Positions 36,114-48,233 of a stretch of DNA of 64,000 bases are shown here, one piece after another (position 1 is the stretch's first letter; each line of letters begins with the position of its first letter). The stretch comes from a secondary endosymbiont of Ctenarytaina eucalypti. Its GTDB lineage: Bacteria; Pseudomonadota; Gammaproteobacteria; Enterobacterales; Enterobacteriaceae. The notes under the pieces are model-generated. The model worked only from the letters and a program-made list of their open reading frames with translations. It was not told the DNA's origin and did no database searches. A program made the position numbers and the translations under genes. The stretch is from contig NC_018419.1 in the NCBI RefSeq assembly GCF_000287335.1, positions 868,001 to 932,000 of the forward strand, read 5' to 3'.

Positions 36114-38572
36114 ACAAAACGTCATATAAGAGGCGACTACAAGCTGCTTGCCTTGTGACGCCTATCACACCCAACCTACCCTATAAGTAGGTTGGTCAGC
36201 TCAAAGCTGAGGGAAGTAGAGCATGCTAACATGGGGCTCTACTACGCAAAACCTATACCAAAATTAGGCTTTTTTATTATCTAGCAAAATAAATTTTGCT
36301 GGTCTTCTACCGATGGATAGAAGCATATCACATATTTAATTTTTTGTATAGCCCCAGATGTTTTTTCTACAAAAATAATATCATCAAGGTGTTATTACTT
36401 CCCGCTGCAAATTTGGAATGATAACATAAGATGTTTCTTATGCGACACATGGCGCTGGTTTTGTTATTTAATAAATTTGACGATACTTGCTTCATAGTGT
36501 TGTGGTTTATAAAACTCTTAGTCCCTGCTCTTGTAATAGAGTCTTTACCATAAAATTTGCGTTAATCTGCACGACATGAATTGCAATTTATTTCATAGGT
36601 AAAGTTGTGAAAAACGCCCATTAAAGGCTTTATTTGTATTTTTTCTCTAAATTTAATAGGGCTGTCCGCTTTTTGATTACCCTTTGGGTATTAGTCTTAC
36701 ACCAAAACCTACTGTATAAGCAAGCGCTACTTTTTACCTATAAAATATATAATGACTACGAGTGATCACAGACATAGACTCAATTGTGATTATTGTAAAA
36801 AATTAAAGTCATTATAAGATTATGCATGCTTTTCTAAGTGATTATTTCTGTTTGTGTTATAGTAACCTATCGTGCTTTACTGCTTGTTGCAAGTTTTTTA
36901 TTCATTAAAGTTACACTGCAAAGTAGCCACTTTTTTATGTTTTGAAGCGTAAAGATAGGCTTGACCCGTATTTTAAATATGTTTTTATCTTATTCTCAAC
37001 CTTTTCATTAAAAAGGTTTTTAAAATTCTTCTTATCTAGAAGCCTCTTGACGGAAAAGTTTTTACGCAGTACATTAGATATTTTTCCATTTTTACTCTTA
37101 GGATGCTTTAACTTTGATTAGTAAGTGGATAAAAATTTTTTAAAAAGTAGGTGATTTGTGATAATTTAGACTATATACATTTTTATTACTTTTGTGTTTA
37201 TGTTTTATTAGCTGCTAGCTTTTTTAGTAAAAAAGTTAAAAAAGAAAAATAGTAAATTAATTTTCCATTATCTGCGTTTTGTATACAATGTCAAGCTTTT
37301 TTAATTTTTCTAACTTTTTCTGTTGACGGGGCGTTTCATAGGTTAACAAACAACAACTTATGTCAATTAATTATAGGCACCTAAAGATGTGAAACAAGCG
37401 CTTTCTAATAATTGAACATTCTTTCAGTGAGTATTGTGGATGCACTCACGTCAATAATAAGTTTGTCGCTAACAGCGCGGCTCTTGCGGCATGTCTGTAG
37501 TATTAATCATTTTTAAAAATATTATTTAGTAATTTAAGAGCACAAATAACACCTTAGACATCCGCCACTCACCTACACATTATAGTCACACAGACTATCA
37601 AGCAATGATTGACAGTGTTTTAAACCGGAAGATAGCCAGATCCCCTTATGCCTAACGATGATGAAATGGTTATCATTTACTGATCTAACATCTGCAGTTC
37701 AGGTTCTAAATTTTAACTACACGGATGTTGATATTCAATGATCAGGATGATGCACGCTAGGATAGCGTGACGCTACTAAAATATCGCCACCATGGCTGGA
37801 TGAGCTATGCTATGTTTTTCCTAAACCAAGCACACATTTATCGTCAGCTGCATCAGTCAATGGTTTACTAAGTTGCCCGATAGACGTGACCTACTGCATC
37901 CCGGTAGCGGTAGTGCATCACTGAGAGTCTTATAAAAAGCATCAGCATAAAGATACTGTTATATTTCATGCTTAAGACAAGCGTCAGACGCTAATTGCTT
38001 GATACGTCATGTTTTAGTACCCTACTGCCAGATTGTCAATGCTTCTTTAACACACACGGCCAGACCTGTGCAGTTCATCAAAGACCAAAAGCAGCATGAA
38101 ACAATACATTAACCTTTTATGCTATCATAAATTGTCTTTTATCTCTTAATAAGGCAAGCATAGTCTCTACTATCTTAGAAGCATCTCTCAATATGTAAAG
38201 CAATCTACTCAACATAGTCCTTCAGACCCCTTTAGCGTAAGGATAAACATGCATGGCAAGATAATCAGCGCCCTCGTGATGGAAGACTCTTTTCATCAGT
38301 GAGAGCACTGTTAGGCTAAAATGTAATGTATATATACATTTAACCTGTCATTGACCATATGATCCCACAAAATAAGCAAACTCTGCTAAACTAAGCAGAG
38401 ACTCTATGTCTATTGCCTTTGATTAACGAGCCTTGTTTTTAATCGGCCACATGCTTACTAGCTCTGGTTGGGACCAGAAAAATGGTTGCTAATCAACGGT
38501 AAACAAGTTAGGAATATAGCTCTAGATTTAGGGTTATTGCCGGTATTTTCTTAATAAAACTTGGAGGGTTCT
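36114..38572. other. Gap between tRNA-Glu and sspA; no 16S gene
   Basis: About 2.4 kb. I searched for the 16S 3' end (anti-Shine-Dalgarno sequence and the 1500-region helix) and found no trace of 16S. From about 36240 to 37560 the sequence is markedly richer in A+T, with long T runs on the plus strand. The promoter of the rRNA unit should lie near tRNA-Glu, but none was clearly recognised. The genes rplM-rpsI, which precede sspA in E. coli, are not here. Confidence 0.6.
36171..36210. repeat. Two adjacent hairpins upstream of tRNA-Glu
   Basis: ccaacctac (36171-36179) pairs exactly with gtaggttgg (36187-36195), loop of 7; next to it tcagct (36196-36201) pairs with agctga (36205-36210), loop of 3. 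They lie 60-100 bp before tRNA-Glu, in the leader of the shortened rRNA unit, where 16S-processing sequence would otherwise be. They may be processing or leader structures. Confidence 0.5.
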
Positions 38573-39214
38573 ATGGCTGTCGCTGCCAACAAACGTTCGG
38601 TGATGACACTATTTTCCGGTATGACCGACATTTTTAGCCATCAAGTACGCATAGTCCTAGCGGAAAAAGGGGTTAGTGTTGAAATTGAACTGGTTGACAT
38701 GAATAATCTGCCGCAGCACTTAATTGACCTTAATCCCTACAGCACCGTACCGACGCTGGTTGATCGCGAACTAACACTTTACGAGTCCCGTATTATAATG
38801 GAATACTTAGGTGAACGATTCCCTCATCCTCCGCTGATGCCGGTTTATCCGGTAGCACGAGGCACCAGCCGCTTGATGATGCACCGGATAGAAAACGATT
38901 GGTACACCCTGATGCATAAAATCGAACAAAACCGAGTTAGTGAAATAGATAACACGCGCTGGCAATTGCGCACAGAGATCCTGGCTGCGGCGCCAGTGTT
39001 TAACGAAGCGCCCTTCTTCATGAGCGAAGAATTCAGCCTAATAGATTGCTATCTAGCCCCACTTCTCTGGCGTTTGCCGCAACTAGGCATTGAACTGGCT
39101 GGTCCTGGTGCTAAAGAGGTAAAGGGCTATATGACGCGGGTATTTGAACGCGATACATTCCTGGCGTCTTTAACAGAAGCAGAGCGCGACATGCGCCTGA
39201 AAGTCAGGGGATAA
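38573..39214 (+). CDS. sspA: Stringent starvation protein A (RNA polymerase-associated, GST-like fold)
   Basis: Glutathione-S-transferase-like protein that binds RNA polymerase and modulates sigma-70 transcription under stress in E. coli. Start set at the ATG at 38573 (MAVAANKRSVMTLFSGMTDI), giving 213 aa (212 in E. coli), with GGAGGG just upstream; an alternative TTG four codons earlier overlaps this ribosome-binding site. The surface region around SALIDCYLAPLLWRL-like sequence (here FSLIDCYLAPLLWRLPQLGI) and the motif PHPPLMPVYPVARG are conserved. It forms an operon with sspB, 6 bp downstream. Confidence 0.97.
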   Translation: MAVAANKRSVMTLFSGMTDIFSHQVRIVLAEKGVSVEIELVDMNNLPQHLIDLNPYSTVPTLVDRELTLYESRIIMEYLGERFPHPPLMPVYPVARGTSRLMMHRIENDWYTLMHKIEQNRVSEIDNTRWQLRTEILAAAPVFNEAPFFMSEEFSLIDCYLAPLLWRLPQLGIELAGPGAKEVKGYMTRVFERDTFLASLTEAERDMRLKVRG

Positions 39215-39220
39215 AGAAAA

Positions 39221-39721
39221 ATGGAAGTGATGCCCTTTTCACCGCGCAGGCCTTACCTTCTGAGAGCGTGGTACCAATGGCTTCTTGATAATCAGCTCAC
39301 ACCGCATCTTGTAGTAGATGTCAACATTGATGGCGTGATGGCGCCAATCGAATGTGCGCGCTACGGGAAAATCGTGCTCAATATTGCACCGTGTGCAGTG
39401 AACAATCTATTTCTCGGCATCGATGAATTAAAATTCAATGCTAGATTTAGTGGGATGCCGCATAAGGTTCTGTTACCAATGTCAAGCATTCTAGCTATTT
39501 ACGCTTACGAAAATGGGATCGGCGAAATATTTGAATCCGAGGTGGCATACGAGACGATGTCGCCAGAAGATAACAAAAGAGTTGATCACCCGAACACACC
39601 GCTTGCTATGTCAGTTATCTATGGCGCCCAGCCAGATCAAACGCCGTCGGATCTGCAGGAAAAAACACCATCCACACCACTAAAAGGCCGAGGCAAACCG
39701 TTATTGCGCGTGGTGAAGTAA
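39221..39721 (+). CDS. sspB: ClpXP specificity-enhancing factor SspB
   Basis: Adaptor that tethers ssrA-tagged proteins to the ClpXP protease. 166 aa (165 in E. coli). The N-terminal tag-binding domain is recognisable from RRPYLLRAWYQWLLDNQLTP and GKIVLNIAPCAVNN, followed by a poorly conserved flexible linker and the C-terminal ClpX-binding tail GKPLLRVVK, which is intact. Linker residues are less acidic than in E. coli. It lies 6 bp after sspA. Its retention contrasts with loss of the ClpS adaptor and ClpA in the same window. Confidence 0.95.
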   Translation: MEVMPFSPRRPYLLRAWYQWLLDNQLTPHLVVDVNIDGVMAPIECARYGKIVLNIAPCAVNNLFLGIDELKFNARFSGMPHKVLLPMSSILAIYAYENGIGEIFESEVAYETMSPEDNKRVDHPNTPLAMSVIYGAQPDQTPSDLQEKTPSTPLKGRGKPLLRVVK

Positions 39722-41244
39722 TGTACCTTATATCCCTTCTTTATGATAATGTGCTCGAGGCTTCTTACGCTTCCAGAGCCGGCACTTTATCCTGCAATCA
39801 TATTATCTAGTCTGCTAATTATAGGGAAGAAGACCTGAACTTAATAAGAAACACGCCCGTTCTAATAAGAAAACTACTATGCGTTCTTAGTATTACAGAG
39901 ATACGCTTTTTCTATGACAGACTTAGATAAAAGTGATTCTTTAGAGCATTCTGTACACCCTCCAGCCCTGGGGAAAAACATACGTACAGACCAGTTACGC
40001 GGCATTATATGTAATGAAATAATCGCGAAACCGTACGTCTCTTGACCCAAGATAGTATCAAGTCGAAACTGAGAAAGCATGTAGTTAAAGGTTGTGCATC
40101 TCTTGGTTGTAATCGCTGCTTAAGAGTGTCGACGAGAGAGTCTCACGTTCAGAAAACATTGATCTCAGTATTAAAATTAAACGCAAACATTACTGACGGA
40201 TCAACAGACTAGTACCTTTCAGCCGGAGTCCGGTACTGACAATAATGCTTTTTCTCAGTTAGCACAATATTAGCCAACTCTCAGTATCAAAAAAAATTCC
40301 CCTGACCATATACTGACCGAAAGCTATTTCTCTAGTGAACACTCTATAGTAACGCATTAAACGTTGAGGTTATAAAGGGATGGGTTGAATCAATAACACT
40401 GCTCAGTGATCGTCAGATCAGAACACTAATTTCATAGTGACGTTATTCAAGTATAATAACATTAAAATTTACAATCACTCAACCAGTGATGTTATAAAAT
40501 CTATCTCAAACATCGTAGCTCTATTCAGAACCAAGCTCAATATTTCTGTTATTCGCAAAAATGAAAGGGCTCATTTTTTATGAAGACCCTCATCGCCTGA
40601 TTGACTATACTAAGTTGGCTATTGATTATTATTCGAATAATAAATAATATTTTTAAGATCTTACCCAGAGCGCTGCCGTGCTGTATACAGCTTCTCTTTC
40701 AACGGAGTGTGCGACATCCTTGCAAGGATAGTTAATGAGCAATAAAAACATAACCACAACAACGAGAAATCACTCATATGACTATTTTAGCGCTAACCAT
40801 AAATTTTTTAACTAAAACCTGAGGTTAGTCAAGTCATCGAGCGTTAAAAACAGTAGAGTTTTGCATATGCCATATGGAGGTAAAAAGAATAACACGAGTC
40901 ACTCTCTGTGCAGGTTTATTCTGCAGATACAGGACATTGATGAATACGGTTCTCTGAATTTAATACAGATGCACAGTAGCGCAATATCTAAAAAACATAA
41001 GCTAAAAGGAGGTTTATCTCAATTCTGCAGTGCCGAGCATAATGCTGAACGATCTCACGCTATCGACATAATCGCGTCGTGGTTAACAAAAAGAATCCGT
41101 AGAGCATTCACAATACCTAGTAAAAGGGCAAGCTGCATTACTAATGTTTGCTAACTGAAACTGTTACTTTTTAGATTTAAACACCACCCCTAGATAGTGC
41201 TCTTAATCTCGACAACAAGCAATCCTCTCTGGTACGTTGATAAA
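39722..41244. other. Gap between sspB and the groEL terminator, no recognisable gene
   Basis: About 1.5 kb. Short frames (39877-40080 minus, 40861-41154 plus) carry no motif I recognise and have atypical composition for a protein of this genome. No RNA gene or obvious hairpin other than the groEL terminator at the right end was found. Confidence 0.5.
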
Positions 41245-41271
41245 AAAAACCCTGGCAAGGCCAGGGTTTTT
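41245..41271 (-). terminator. Rho-independent terminator of groESL
   Basis: aaaaaccctggc (41245-41256) and gccagggttttt (41260-41271) form a perfect 12-bp stem with loop aag; on the minus strand it is followed by a run of eight T. It ends 24 bp after the groEL stop. Confidence 0.95.
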
Positions 41272-41295
41272 AATGCTCTGAAAAATAGAGAATGA

Positions 41296-42954
<1,659 letters not shown>

Positions 42955-42978
42955 TCAGTTTAGATAGTGACGTGCAGA

Positions 42979-43269
42979 TTACTGCTCAACGACAGCAAGA
43001 ATGTCGCTTTCAGACATAATCAACACTTCATCGTTGTCAATTTTCTCAGCTTTCACGCTATATCCGTCATTGAAAATGACAATGTCCCCAACTTTTACGT
43101 CTAGCGATTTCACTTCACCGTTTTCTAGAATACGGCCGTTCCCAACAGCCATGACGGCACCGCGAGTAGACTTGCCTGCTGCAGCACCAGTTAAGACTAT
43201 GCCGCCTGCAGATTTGGCTTCAACTTTACGCTTAACGATAACGCGATCATGTAGTGGACGAATTTTCAT
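42979..43269 (-). CDS. groS: Co-chaperonin GroES (10 kDa)
   Basis: Heptameric lid of the GroEL chamber. Start set at the ATG at 43269 ([15 protein letters not shown]), preceded by AAAGGAG; this gives 96 aa (97 in E. coli; one Glu missing in the KRKEVETK segment, here KRKVEAK). An upstream start at 43323 would add unrelated residues and is rejected. The mobile loop [19 protein letters not shown] that contacts GroEL is kept. First gene of the groESL operon, 85 bp after the promoter. Confidence 0.98.
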   Translation of the reverse strand: MKIRPLHDRVIVKRKVEAKSAGGIVLTGAAAGKSTRGAVMAVGNGRILENGEVKSLDVKVGDIVIFNDGYSVKAEKIDNDEVLIMSESDILAVVEQ

Positions 43270-43353
43270 TGATAACTCTCCTTTGAGAAAGTCAATAGCA
43301 GTTTTGGGATGAATGCCAAGCATGATGGCATACCTGGCTTAGTTAATGAACTA

Positions 43354-43381
43354 AGATGGGGGCGTTGAGAGAAGCTTCAAG
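43354..43381 (-). promoter_or_regulatory. Sigma-32 (heat-shock) promoter of groESL
   Basis: On the minus strand CTTGAAG (43375-43381) and CCCCATCT (43354-43361), separated by 13 bases, match the sigma-32 consensus and the spacing of the E. coli groE promoter. Confidence 0.9.
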
Positions 43382-44166
43382 GGGAGAAGGCCGTTTTTTT
43401 TTACTAACGGAATAGAATTCCGTCTATAAAAACTTTACATTATCTAAATCAAATGGTTATATTTTTCTTTCCATCTGTTTTGATCTCTCTCATTCTGGTG
43501 CGGTTTAGGGACCTAACGTTAACATACAGCACATGACAAAGCGCCCCCCAAAAATGTAAGCAGCAGGGTTGGTGGTGCTCTGAAAATTTAGCCAGGTTAT
43601 GTGAGTTTACTGACTGCTAAATTTTTTTTGAAATCTTATATTGCAATATAATGAAGGTGTCATAGTGCTTATTGGAGAATAGAGATTGTGTTTTTCTGAT
43701 ATTGCGCTTTCCCGATATGTCACTGTAATAAAAAGCGTGCCTGTATCAAGCTTGAGTTTGCCAATAAACTATGGCCTCGTGATTCTAGATTAGATATATC
43801 TGCCATTCCCGTACGCCGACAGCGTACAATCTTTAAAAGTATTTTATTTTATCAATTCAATAACATAATCCAGTATTCTCAATATATAATACTTCAGCTA
43901 GATTTCATTAGAAAATGTGATATTCGTCATAATGAGCATATTCTAAGTAGCCGTGCAACAGCACAACATGCTGTTTTATTATTTAATGATCTAATGAAAG
44001 TCATTCATTAAATCATTTCATCATAATGATGCTGCCTTAGTGTACTGAACTAACAGTATAATAGATTTATATTCAGCGGGGTCTCATAGAACGCAGGACA
44101 TGGATATCGTCTGAATGAGGCTTGTGCAGGGCCTAGAGAGATGATCTCAATGCTATTACATACGAC
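43382..44166. other. Gap upstream of groES, no recognisable gene
   Basis: About 0.8 kb, A+T-rich, between the groE promoter and the fur relic. In E. coli fxsA precedes groES; no trace of it could be read. No strong structure seen. Confidence 0.5.
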
Positions 44167-44613
44167 TCTAATCTATTAGATCATGCAGTTTTTACATTCA
44201 TAGAATTTGCCTGCCATAAAATGGCAATTAAAGACAGGGGCTGTTGTTAGTAAGTATTATGTTATGCTTTTTCGCAATATTGTGCTAACGCGCCTCTGTA
44301 AGCTCATCATGAAATTCGATGACCCTGCCCACAAACCACATAAATAGATGATCATTATTTTTTTCTGCGTCAACTTAAACACCGCTTTGCCGCCATGAAA
44401 ATTATGACGCGTAACAATACCAGCGGTATTGCACTGATTGAGCATGTGGCAAACCGTAGCTCATGTCCTGTATCCTCTTTAATATCCATTTTTTATAAAA
44501 ATTTTTCACTCTAACATAGAAGCATGCCGGAACTTGAAACACCTCTAGAATCTTCAGTCTAGGCAACATCACTTTCAAGCCGGCTTTTTTAATCTAATGC
44601 TCTAGTCAGTCAT
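44167..44613 (-). pseudogene. fur: Decayed ferric uptake regulator (fur)
   Basis: Located downstream of fldA on the same strand, as in E. coli. The original ATG survives at 44613 (ATG ACT GAC, then a TAG stop). In shifting frames one reads GLKVMLPRLKILEVFQVP against GLKVTLPRLKILEVLQEP, then ATVCHMLNQCNTAGIVTRHN against ATVYRVLNQFDDAGIVTRHN, then FHGGKAVFKLTQ, and RVIEFHDELTEAR-stop-HNIAKKH against KVIEFSDDSIEARQREIAAKH. At least two stops and several frameshifts are present, and the histidine-rich metal-site region HHHDH is lost. The full 148-codon length is still traceable; the 3' limit is an estimate. Confidence 0.92.
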
Positions 44614-44914
44614 GCAACTTGAGTCCTGTTACTTGCTAATCAGGTGACCCCATAACACATCCTATGACAATCGTCGGCGTAAACATGTATCATTGCTCAT
44701 TCTAAAACTCTCAGTCAAACATGGAAACGAGCATCATGTGTAGCTATAGTTAAGTTAGAAGTGGCGCTTATCTTTATCCTGTAAGGTTACAAATTCACAA
44801 TAAGAGTTATATAACTATACTTTTAGCGCAAATAAGGTGTAAAAATATGACTATCACTTTAAAAGTGAAAAATGATTTCAGTATATAATCTGCTTTTTTA
44901 ACTTGGAGAGACAA
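44614..44914. other. Spacer between fldA and the fur relic
   Basis: About 300 bp, A+T-rich, with no gene. In E. coli this position holds the short fur leader frame uof; no such frame could be recognised. No clear fldA terminator hairpin was seen. Confidence 0.5.
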
Positions 44915-45439
44915 TCAGCAGTTAACCCCCAAATCCATCTCTGCACGAACCTTTTGAACCCAGAGGTCAACACGTTCGGAGGTCATCTCAGGCTGTCGGT
45001 CCTCATCAATCGCTAAGCCAAGAAAGTGATCCGCGTCAGCTAATCCTTTAGATGCCTCAAAACAATAACCGGCAGTTGGCCAATAGCCAACCAGGGTAGC
45101 CCCACAAAATTGAATGATGTCCCGAAGGGTACCCATTGCGTCGCAGAAATACTCCGAGTAATCTTCCTGATCCCCGCATCCGAACAGTGCAATACGCTTC
45201 CCTCTGCAATCGATATCTTTTAACGTAGGGAAAAAATCATCCCAATCGCACTGCGCTTCTCCGTAATACCAGGTCGGGATACCCAACAAAAGCCGATCAT
45301 ACTGTTCCAAATCTTCTTTTCTGCTATGAGCGATGTCAAAAATATCAGCAACATCGGTACCGAGTTTCTCCTGGATTCTCTTAGCAATATTTTCGGTATT
45401 ACCAGTATCACTGCCAAAAAAAATTCCTACATTCGTCAT
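44915..45439 (-). CDS. fldA: Flavodoxin I (FldA)
   Basis: Small FMN-binding electron carrier used by enzymes such as IspG/IspH and biotin synthase. Start set at the ATG at 45439 (MTNVGIFFGSDTGNTENIAK), giving 174 aa (176 in E. coli); GAGG lies upstream. A TTG three codons earlier is less likely. The phosphate-binding loop SDTGNTE, the isoalloxazine loops PTWYYGEAQCDWDDF and GCGDQEDYSEYF are intact. The gene outlives its neighbour fur, so flavodoxin is kept while Fur-type iron regulation is lost. Confidence 0.97.
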   Translation of the reverse strand: MTNVGIFFGSDTGNTENIAKRIQEKLGTDVADIFDIAHSRKEDLEQYDRLLLGIPTWYYGEAQCDWDDFFPTLKDIDCRGKRIALFGCGDQEDYSEYFCDAMGTLRDIIQFCGATLVGYWPTAGYCFEASKGLADADHFLGLAIDEDRQPEMTSERVDLWVQKVRAEMDLGVNC

Positions 45440-45899
45440 AACTATCAAAACCTCGCAATATTAAGGGCACACGCAATCTTCAACCGTAACCTGATAAGGT
45501 AAATGATAGAAGACCTCACTATCAGGTGACGTCTTCTAGAGACTGTTCGTCAAATCCGCTAGCGCATACCCGGCGCCTATCAAATGCGCAGTTAGTAATG
45601 TAATATCTATCCAATCATACTACAGCAATGAGATGTATGCTCACACGCCGCCAGTACAAGAAGCACTCAATACACTCACCTGGGGAAAGAGCGAGTTAAT
45701 GGGTCGATGTATTTATACCGAACCACGACTACCTTGCGTTGACTGTTCATTAATGGAAAACAGTGCCTAGAAGGTTTCCACGCCACGTCTGGATAATCTA
45801 TGTTCTTTTAATCTGCGCATATTATGGGATAGCCGGCAGTATACCTACCTGCTGGTAATATACCTGTCTCCCCCCTCAAAATTACTTCGGACACCAATG

Positions 45900-46480
45900 C
45901 AGATTAGTATAATAGTCCGTTGTTTTCCCTGGTTGCTATTTTGGGATATCTCAACTTAAGTAATGGGCAGGGTAAATAAGATTTATAGGATCTTATGCTG
46001 AGGGTTGTGTCATGCACTAACATGTCGCAGAAATCTAATGTTTAGAGACGCATTGGCTCAATTCATCACATGGCTAAAAGCACGTGACGTCTGTAAAATA
46101 ACTACAGTTTATAATCATCCACAAGCCATGTACAACAAGGCACGGCAGTAGCACATCGCCCTAAAAAGTATACTGTATAAGAGATATGCCTTGGGGCTCT
46201 TTACTGAATGTAGATAGACGCCTCTATTTAGACGGGTCTTGAATATTTTTACGCAGGGAGTCCCAGTAAATCATGGTGATAATAATATCAATTTCTCTAA
46301 ATCAATAGATTATTATTTCTTCGTGAACAAAACTGACCCCCCGATTATTAGAACGTAAAATCATGCAGTGAGAATACATGATAAGATGGCCCCGGGGGAG
46401 ATAACGCTTATCTTCATACTGAGTCGTCATAAAAGATATAGGTTCATCTCTATTAATGAACGCAGCCGGTTATGATGATA
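45900..46480 (+). pseudogene. truA: Decayed tRNA pseudouridine synthase A (truA)
   Basis: E. coli order is truA-dedA-accD on one strand, matching this position. Pieces in register: around 46100-46140 VYNHPQAMYNKA against IYNHRLRPAVLSKG; then H..A..L with YKRYALGLFTE against the segment MHRAAQCLLGE; near the end ITLIFILSRHKRYRF against LYLVAVDYPDRYDL. The distances fit a 270-codon gene ending near 46480. Many stops and indels. The N-terminal part (expected from about 45675) and its catalytic Asp motif could not be read. The enzyme makes pseudouridine at tRNA positions 38-40. Confidence 0.5.
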
Positions 46481-46599
46481 AAAAATACCTTTTCGCTGCC
46501 TCTTAATAAGGAATAATCTGGAGAATCTAACCGAATAACTCTATTGAAGCGTAAAAATATAGTTCGTTCATCTCTGGCGAATCCTCATAGAAAGGGGAG

Positions 46600-47140
46600 A
46601 CCCACCACGGTCATCATGGCGATCGTGTTACGGTGGCTTGTTTTGAAAAAAACAATAATCTATTTCATTAAAGAGTGCCTTCTCTCTCCATTCAGCAGTA
46701 ACTGACACATTCAGTCATCAATGCAAAGACCCGCGATGCTTAAAAAAATTTGTAGTCAGGAGACTCATAGATGATGTTCAAGTTTGGCTTGACTCATAAA
46801 AATCATTTTTCCAAAAAAACACCAGCATGTCTTATAAATGAGCATCTCAATTTTATAATAATAAAACACATTTCGGTTACTTTATTACGTAAGTATCTAG
46901 GTCATGTTTTCGGCAACACTTCGATCGCTCAGAAAAATATATTAGTGATTTGCCCTAGAGAGTATAGTACTTTCAGCACTGCTAGACCTGCTGGAAAAGC
47001 AGAGCAAAACTGCATTTTTCTTAACAGGGCGCACGAGTCATAGCGAGACACTATCAAAAAAATATACAAAAAGTAATACTTTTCGATGCCAAGTCCCTAG
47101 CGTTATGGTGTAATAGTTAAACTTCACTTCCCACCATTTC
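46600..47140 (+). pseudogene. dedA: Decayed DedA-family membrane protein
   Basis: Directly upstream of accD as in E. coli. The open stretch 46771-47043 contains, in one frame, NEHLNFIIIKHISVTL against GDAVNYTIGRLFGEKL, LRKYL against RRSYL, QKNILVICP against GKTIILARFVP, and STFSTARPAG against RTFAPFVAG. The start codon, the N-terminal helices and the normal C-terminus are missing or shifted. DedA proteins are undecaprenyl-phosphate/lipid flippases of the inner membrane. The match is gene-order supported and fairly clear in the middle; the limits are estimated. Confidence 0.65.
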
Positions 47141-47242
47141 TCGCCGAAAGCACCAGAGATGATGATCTTCTGGCGGCGATATAAAGATGCAGTAGACATA
47201 TACCCGACTGGCACATGCCGGGTTCAAGAAGAAAGGCTATCG

Positions 47243-48163
47243 ATGAGCTGGATTGAACGAATTCTCAATAAAAGTACGATCACCGCAACGCACCGCGCTA
47301 ATATTCCTGAGGGCGTATGGACCAAATGTGATAGCTGTAGCCAGGTTCTTTATCGAGCCGAGCTCGAGCGAAATTTAGAAGTCTGTCCTAAATGCGATCA
47401 CCATATGCGTATCACGGCGCGTGCGCGCTTAAAGTCTTTCTTAGATGCAGGCAGTGGGTCCGAAATCGGAAGCGAATTGTCACCGAAAGACATCCTAAAA
47501 TTCCGGGACTCTAAAAAGTACAAGGATCGCCTAGCCGCCGCCCAGAAAACTACTAAAGAGAAAGATGCTTTGGTGGTCATGAAAGGAACGTTATACCGTA
47601 TGCCGTTGGTAACCGCTTCATTTGAATTCGCCTTTATCGGTGGATCAATGTCCTCGGTAGTCGGCGCGCGTTTTGTGCGCGCCGTGGAAGGGGCCATGGC
47701 AGACGACTGTCCGCTAGTATTGTTTTCCGCCAGCGGCGGTGCGCGCATGCAGGAAGCATTGATGTCGCTAATGCAGATGGCCAAAACCAGCGCTGCCCTA
47801 GCTCGCCTGCGCGAGCGAAGGCTGCCCTACCTTTCCGTGCTGACCGATCCCACCATGGGAGGGGTTTCGGCAAGCCTGGCAATGCTTGGAGATTTGAACA
47901 TTGCTGAGCCCAGAGCGCTCATTGGCTTTGCGGGACCACGTGTGATTGAACAGACTGTACGTGAAAAACTACCATCCGGCTTTCAGCGTAGTGAATTTCT
48001 GCTGGAAAAAGGTGCGCTCGATCTTATAGTGCGGCGCCCAGAGATGCGCTTGCATCTTGCTCGCATACTGGCAAAACTTACCCACCAAGCGGAGCCAAGG
48101 GATACAATACCGCGCGAAGATTCCTCCGATCCTATTCAGGACAATCGCCAGGATGAGTCATAG
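47243..48163 (+). CDS. accD: Acetyl-CoA carboxylase carboxyltransferase subunit beta
   Basis: Beta subunit of the carboxyltransferase that makes malonyl-CoA, the first step of fatty-acid synthesis. Start set at the ATG at 47243 ([20 protein letters not shown]), 306 aa (304 in E. coli), with AAGAAAGG upstream; an upstream in-frame start at 47159 adds non-conserved residues. The four-cysteine zinc finger is visible in [13 protein letters not shown] and CPKCDHHM, and the crotonase-fold core [19 protein letters not shown] and [15 protein letters not shown] are intact. Followed by folC, as in E. coli. Confidence 0.98.
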   Translation: MSWIERILNKSTITATHRANIPEGVWTKCDSCSQVLYRAELERNLEVCPKCDHHMRITARARLKSFLDAGSGSEIGSELSPKDILKFRDSKKYKDRLAAAQKTTKEKDALVVMKGTLYRMPLVTASFEFAFIGGSMSSVVGARFVRAVEGAMADDCPLVLFSASGGARMQEALMSLMQMAKTSAALARLRERRLPYLSVLTDPTMGGVSASLAMLGDLNIAEPRALIGFAGPRVIEQTVREKLPSGFQRSEFLLEKGALDLIVRRPEMRLHLARILAKLTHQAEPRDTIPREDSSDPIQDNRQDES

Positions 48164-48233
48164 ATAGGCCGTGACAGTCTTCTACCCCCTCCTATGTTCA
48201 TGGTCGGGTTTATTGAGAACTGCATATAAACTA

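Noticed and set aside
36600-37600. Possible replication origin in the A+T-rich block
   Set aside because: Only imperfect DnaA-box-like sequences (such as agtggataa) were found, with no cluster, and none of the usual oriC neighbours is present.
40861-41154. 97-codon plus-strand open frame between sspB and groEL
   Set aside because: No motif, no convincing start context and residue composition unlike the neighbouring proteins.
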